The translations under genes were made by a program, and so were the position numbers. DNA of 64,000 bases from an uncultured Paracoccaceae bacterium (lineage in GTDB: Bacteria; Pseudomonadota; Alphaproteobacteria; Rhodobacterales; Rhodobacteraceae): NCBI GenBank assembly GCA_934500835.1, contig CAKSTR010000001.1, positions 124,001 to 188,000 on the forward strand. Direction: 5' to 3'. The first letter of the stretch is position 1. Each line of letters opens with the position of its first letter. The notes beneath the pieces were generated by a model. The model worked only from the letters and a program-made list of their open reading frames with translations. It did not search any database and was not told where the DNA came from. Below are positions 60,301 to 64,000 of this stretch, one piece after another.

Positions 60301-62319
60301 ATGTCCACTTCCTCTGTGGCCCAGACGGGCCTTTACACCGCGGCGCTGAAAGCCGCCTTCACCAAGCTGCACCCCCGCACCTTGATGGGGAATGCGGTGA
60401 TCTTCGTCACGGCGATAACTGCGGCGCTGACGACCGTGCTCAGCTTGCGCGACCTTGCCTTTGGCACCGCGGGCTGGGGCGTCAGCCTTCAGATCGCCTT
60501 CTGGCTGTGGGTCTGCGTGATTTTCGCCAACTTCGCCGAGGCGCTGGCCGAGGGGCGCGGCCGCGCCCGCGCCGACAGTTTGCGCGCCACCAAGGCCGAG
60601 ACCATGGTCCGACTGCTGTCCCATGAGGGAGACACCTCGCCCAGATCGGTGCCGTCCCTGTCACTGCGGGCCGGCCAGCTGGTGCTGGTGCAGGCGGGCG
60701 ACCTGATCCCGACCGATGCCGAAGTGATCCGCGGCGTGGCCACGGTCGATGAAAGCGCGATCACCGGCGAAAGCGCGCCCGTGATCCGCGAAAGCGGCGG
60801 CGACCGGTCGTCCGTCACCGGCGGCACGCGGATCGTCTCGGACAGTCTGATCCTGAAAATCACCGCCGAGCCGGGCAAGAGCTTTCTGGACCGCATGATC
60901 GTGCTGGTCGAGGGGGCAGAGCGGCAGAAGACCCCGAACGAGATCGCACTGAACATCCTGCTTGCCGGGCTGACGCTGATCTTTCTGTTCGTCGTGGTGA
61001 CGCTGGAACCGTTTGCCCGCTTTTCCGGCATCGTGATCCCGGTGATCACGCTTGCGGCCTTGTTCGTGACGCTGATCCCCACCACCATCGGCGGTCTGTT
61101 GTCGGCCATCGGCATTGCCGGGATGGACCGCCTTGTCCGCGCCAATGTCATCGCCAAATCGGGCCGCGCCGTCGAGGCGGCGGGCGATGTCGACACGCTG
61201 CTTCTGGACAAGACCGGCACCATCACCTTCGGCAACCGCATGGCGGACGCCTTTGTCGCCGCGCGCGGTGTGACCGAGACCGATCTGATCAAGGCGGCCT
61301 ACCTTGCCTCGCTGTCGGATGACACGCCCGAGGGCAAATCCATTGTCGAGCTGGCAAGCCGGCAAGTCGCCGGGCTGCAATCCGGCGTGGCCGGCGAGCC
61401 GGTGATGTTCACCGCCCAGACCCGGCTTTCCGGTGTGGACCTGCCCGACGCGCGCCTGCGCAAGGGCGCCGTCGACGCAGTCGAGCGTTTCACCGGCACG
61501 CATTGCGACCCGGCCCTGAAGGCGCGGGTCGAGGAAATCGCGCGATCCGGCGGCACTCCGCTTCTGGTCGCGCAGGATGCGACCATCCTCGGCGCGATCC
61601 ATCTGAAGGACGTGGTCAAACCCGGCGTGCGCGAGCGTTTTGCCGAGTTGCGCGCGATGGGCATCCGCACGGCGATGGTCACCGGCGACAACCCCCTGAC
61701 CGCCGCCGCCATCGCGGCCGAGGCCGGGGTGGACGATTTTCTGGCCGAAGCGACGCCCGAGATGAAGCTTGACTACATCCGCCGCGAACAGGCGGGCGGG
61801 CGGCTTGTCGCCATGTGCGGCGACGGGTCCAACGACGCGCCCGCATTGGCACAGGCCGATGTCGGCGTGGCGATGAACTCCGGCACTCCGGCCGCGAAAG
61901 AGGCCGCCAACCTGATCGACCTCGACAGCGACCCGACCAAGCTGATCGAGGTGGTGATGGTGGGCAAGCAACTCCTGATCTCGCGCGGGGCGCTGACCAC
62001 TTTTTCCATCGCCAACGATGTGGCGAAATACTTCGCAATCCTGCCCGCGATCTTCGTGGCGGCCTATCCGGGACTTGGTGTGCTGAACATCATGGGCCTG
62101 GCCAGCCCGCAGAGTGCGATCCTTTCGGCGGTCATTTTCAACGCGCTGATCATCGTGGCGCTGATCCCGCTGGCCCTGCGCGGGGTGAAATACCGCCCAT
62201 CCAGCGCCGCGGCCCTGCTGCGCCGCAACCTGTCGATCTATGGCCTTGGCGGGCTGATCGTTCCCTTCGTCGGGATCAAGGCCATCGACCTGGCCGTCAC
62301 CGCCCTTGGCCTTGCATAA
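60301..62319 (+). CDS. kdpB: K+-transporting ATPase ATP-binding subunit KdpB
   Basis: This encodes 672 residues from the ATG at 60301. It is a P-type ATPase: the phosphorylated Asp303 lies in [13 protein letters not shown], the actuator TGES motif is in [18 protein letters not shown] (residues 155-158), and the hinge is [32 protein letters not shown] with [25 protein letters not shown]. Membrane segments flank these domains. It provides energy for the uptake of K+ through KdpA. Confidence 0.97.
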   Translation: MSTSSVAQTGLYTAALKAAFTKLHPRTLMGNAVIFVTAITAALTTVLSLRDLAFGTAGWGVSLQIAFWLWVCVIFANFAEALAEGRGRARADSLRATKAETMVRLLSHEGDTSPRSVPSLSLRAGQLVLVQAGDLIPTDAEVIRGVATVDESAITGESAPVIRESGGDRSSVTGGTRIVSDSLILKITAEPGKSFLDRMIVLVEGAERQKTPNEIALNILLAGLTLIFLFVVVTLEPFARFSGIVIPVITLAALFVTLIPTTIGGLLSAIGIAGMDRLVRANVIAKSGRAVEAAGDVDTLLLDKTGTITFGNRMADAFVAARGVTETDLIKAAYLASLSDDTPEGKSIVELASRQVAGLQSGVAGEPVMFTAQTRLSGVDLPDARLRKGAVDAVERFTGTHCDPALKARVEEIARSGGTPLLVAQDATILGAIHLKDVVKPGVRERFAELRAMGIRTAMVTGDNPLTAAAIAAEAGVDDFLAEATPEMKLDYIRREQAGGRLVAMCGDGSNDAPALAQADVGVAMNSGTPAAKEAANLIDLDSDPTKLIEVVMVGKQLLISRGALTTFSIANDVAKYFAILPAIFVAAYPGLGVLNIMGLASPQSAILSAVIFNALIIVALIPLALRGVKYRPSSAAALLRRNLSIYGLGGLIVPFVGIKAIDLAVTALGLA

Positions 62320-62329
62320 GGAGGCTTCC

Positions 62330-62908
62330 ATGCTGAACCCGCTTCGACCCGCCATCGTGATGGCAGTGGCAACCACCATCCTGACCGGCCTTGCCTATCC
62401 GCTTGCCATGACCGGAATCGCGCAAGGTCTGCTGCCGGAAAAGGCGAATGGCAGTCTGATCGTCCTTGGCGATATCGTCGTCGGCTCGTCCCTGATCGCC
62501 CAGGATTTCACGGGGCGCGGCTATCTGCACCCGCGCCCCTCGGCGGCCTCATATGCGGCCATGCCCTCCGGCGCCTCGAACCTCGGGCCGACGTCGGCGG
62601 CCCTTCGCGACGAGGTGGCCGCCCGCCGAACGGCGTGGGAAGAGGCGAATGGCTCGCCCGCGCCCGTTGATGCGCTGACGGCTTCAGGCTCGGGGCTTGA
62701 CCCTCACATCTCGCCCGAGAACGCGCGCCTGCAGGCGGCCCGCATCGCAGAGGCGCGCGGCGTGCCCCCGGCCGAGGTCACGCGTGTCATCGCCGCCCAT
62801 ACCGATGGCCCGTGGCTGGGGCTTTACGGCCAGCCGCGCGTCAATGTCCTTGAGGTCAACCTCGCACTTGACGCAGCCCTGCCGCTGCCGCCTCCTGCAG
62901 GGAACTGA
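62330..62908 (+). CDS. kdpC: K+-transporting ATPase subunit KdpC
   Basis: This encodes 192 residues, with AAGGAGG upstream of the ATG at 62330. A single N-terminal membrane helix (AIVMAVATTILTGLAYPLAMTGIAQGL) is followed by a periplasmic domain with typical blocks: GSSLIAQDFTGRGYLHPRPSAASYAAMPSGASNLGPTS, ASGSGLDPHISPENARLQAARIAEARG and PRVNVLEVNLALD. KdpC raises the K+ affinity of the complex. It ends eight bases before kdpD. Confidence 0.97.
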   Translation: MLNPLRPAIVMAVATTILTGLAYPLAMTGIAQGLLPEKANGSLIVLGDIVVGSSLIAQDFTGRGYLHPRPSAASYAAMPSGASNLGPTSAALRDEVAARRTAWEEANGSPAPVDALTASGSGLDPHISPENARLQAARIAEARGVPPAEVTRVIAAHTDGPWLGLYGQPRVNVLEVNLALDAALPLPPPAGN

Positions 62909-62916
62909 GAGGTCCG

Positions 62917-64000
62917 ATGTCCGATCCAAGCCGCCCAGCACCGGAGGCCCTTTTGCCTCAGGCCCGCCGTGAAGGCCGGGGAAGGCTGAAGATCTTCCTC
63001 GGGGCCGCGCCGGGCGTCGGCAAGACCTATGCCATGCTGCAGGCCGCGCGGGATCGCGCGGCCGAGGGCATCAAGGTGCTTGCCGCCGTGGTCGAGACCC
63101 ATGGCCGGGCGGAAACCGACGCCATGCTGCGCGGGGTCGAGGTGCTGCCGCGCCGCGCCGTCTATCATCAGGGCCATATCCTGCAGGAGATGGATGTCGA
63201 TGCGCTGATCGCGCGCCGCCCCGGCCTCGCTCTGATCGACGAATTGGCGCATTCGAACCTGTCGGGCAGCCGCCATGACAAGCGCTGGCAGGATGTCGAG
63301 GACGTGCTGGCCGCCGGCATCGACGTCTACACCACGCTGAATGTCCAGCATGTCGAGACGCTGAACGATACCGTGGCGCGGATCACCGGCATCCGTGTGC
63401 GCGAGACCGTGCCCGATCAGGTGCTGGAACTGGCCGATGAAATCGAGCTGATCGACCTGCCGCCGGACGAGCTGATCGCACGGCTGCGGGCAGGCAAGGT
63501 CTATGTTCAGGATCAGGCGGCGCGGGCGGTCTCGAATTTCTTCGCCAAGGGCAATCTGACGGCGCTGCGGGAACTGGCGATGCGCACCGCCGCCGACCGC
63601 GTGGATGCCCAGTTGAAGGAACATATGGCCGCCAATGCCATCGACGGGCCCTGGCCCACGCAGGAGCGGATTCTTGTCGTCCTGCCCGAAGGTGCGGTGG
63701 GGCGCGATGCGGTGCGGATCGCCAAACGCTCGGCCGACCGCGCCCGCGTCGAATGGCTTGCCGTGGCTTTGACAAGCCTGCGCGCTGAGACGCGGCGTGA
63801 CGCGGGCGAGGACCCGGGCACCGGCTCGCTGCGCCTGGCCGAACGTCTTGGTGCCGAGGTGACGGTGCTTCAGACCGAGCGCGATGCCGCGCAGGACGTG
63901 CTGGACTTCGCGCAAAAGCACAACGTGCGCCGCATCGTCGTGCCACGCCCCGCGCCCAGGTCGCGCCTCCTCGGCTGGTTGGTGCCGGATCCGCATGTCC
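62917..64000 (+). CDS. kdpD: Osmosensitive K+ channel histidine kinase KdpD, N-terminal part (truncated by window end)
   Basis: The open frame runs from the ATG at 62917 to the last base, about 361 residues. The N-terminal KdpD domain has the Walker A-like FLGAAPGVGKTYAMLQAA, then VVETHGRAETDAML, RRPGLALIDELAHSNLSGSRHDKRWQDVEDVL and IDVYTTLNVQHVETLNDTV. The USP-like domain begins near QERILVVLPEG and continues to the edge (RRIVVPRP). The membrane and kinase domains lie outside. KdpD senses low K+ or osmotic stress and activates kdp transcription through KdpE, presumably encoded next. Confidence 0.96.
   Translation, partial: MSDPSRPAPEALLPQARREGRGRLKIFLGAAPGVGKTYAMLQAARDRAAEGIKVLAAVVETHGRAETDAMLRGVEVLPRRAVYHQGHILQEMDVDALIARRPGLALIDELAHSNLSGSRHDKRWQDVEDVLAAGIDVYTTLNVQHVETLNDTVARITGIRVRETVPDQVLELADEIELIDLPPDELIARLRAGKVYVQDQAARAVSNFFAKGNLTALRELAMRTAADRVDAQLKEHMAANAIDGPWPTQERILVVLPEGAVGRDAVRIAKRSADRARVEWLAVALTSLRAETRRDAGEDPGTGSLRLAERLGAEVTVLQTERDAAQDVLDFAQKHNVRRIVVPRPAPRSRLLGWLVPDPHV

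Overview
The window is GC-rich, densely coding bacterial chromosome. It most likely comes from an alphaproteobacterium of the Rhodobacteraceae. The evidence is the two-piece circularly permuted tmRNA gene encoding the tag (A)ANDNRAPVAMAA, the overall gene repertoire (a fused indolepyruvate:ferredoxin oxidoreductase, an AcuI-type reductase, CbtBA behind a cobalamin riboswitch, many ABC importers) and the strong G/C third-position bias. The species cannot be named from the sequence alone. No tRNA, rRNA, insertion sequence, prophage or CRISPR array was found.

Layout. 1-6.3 kb is housekeeping: the 3' end of gyrA, a small hypothetical, a beta-barrel-like envelope protein, trmFO, gluQRS, hisI and an Fe-S scaffold-like protein. 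6.4-8.1 kb (minus) is a cobalt-uptake operon, cbtB-cbtA plus a third membrane-anchored gene, behind a cobalamin riboswitch. 8.2-13.8 kb (plus) is an amino-acid-type ABC importer co-transcribed with a GntR/UTRA regulator, a BtpA/SgcQ-family TIM barrel, an AllA-like cupin and a PfkB kinase; a palindromic operator lies over the putative promoter. 13.9-25.2 kb holds a second amino-acid-type importer, a nucleoside hydrolase-like protein, a fused 2-oxoacid:ferredoxin oxidoreductase, an AcuI-like reductase with an enoyl-CoA hydratase, an FCD-GntR regulator and a HisC-like aminotransferase. Two divergent promoters in this stretch share the inverted repeat ATATT-N2-AATAT.

25.3-45.6 kb is a 20-kb carbohydrate/polyol catabolic island. 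A DeoR regulator, an FGGY kinase and a HAD phosphatase sit between two mirrored sugar ABC transport operons with related binding proteins. The rightward operon carries an adenosylcobalamin-dependent diol/glycerol dehydratase whose large and medium subunits are fused into one polypeptide, its separate small subunit, an SDR, an amino-alcohol-type kinase, a PLP-dependent phospho-lyase-like enzyme and a GntR regulator. No microcompartment shell protein, reactivase or aldehyde dehydrogenase accompanies it. The cobalt importer 30 kb away, under B12 control, could supply its cofactor. This is the most likely undescribed pathway in the window.

45.6-52.6 kb is a methionine-degradation cluster like mdeR-mdeA-mdeB (Lrp regulator, methionine gamma-lyase, AceE-like E1), with a DmdA/GcvT-like gene inserted between mdeA and mdeB, followed by a Tat-exported family 5 binding protein. 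52.6-53.8 kb is protein-free and contains ssrA. 53.8-58.2 kb (minus) has a TerC-CBS-CorC membrane protein, a DUF2076 protein, a Bax-inhibitor-1 homologue and an ECF sigma/anti-sigma pair. 58.4-64 kb is the high-affinity potassium uptake operon: a 27-aa membrane peptide, then kdpF, kdpA, kdpB, kdpC and the truncated start of kdpD.
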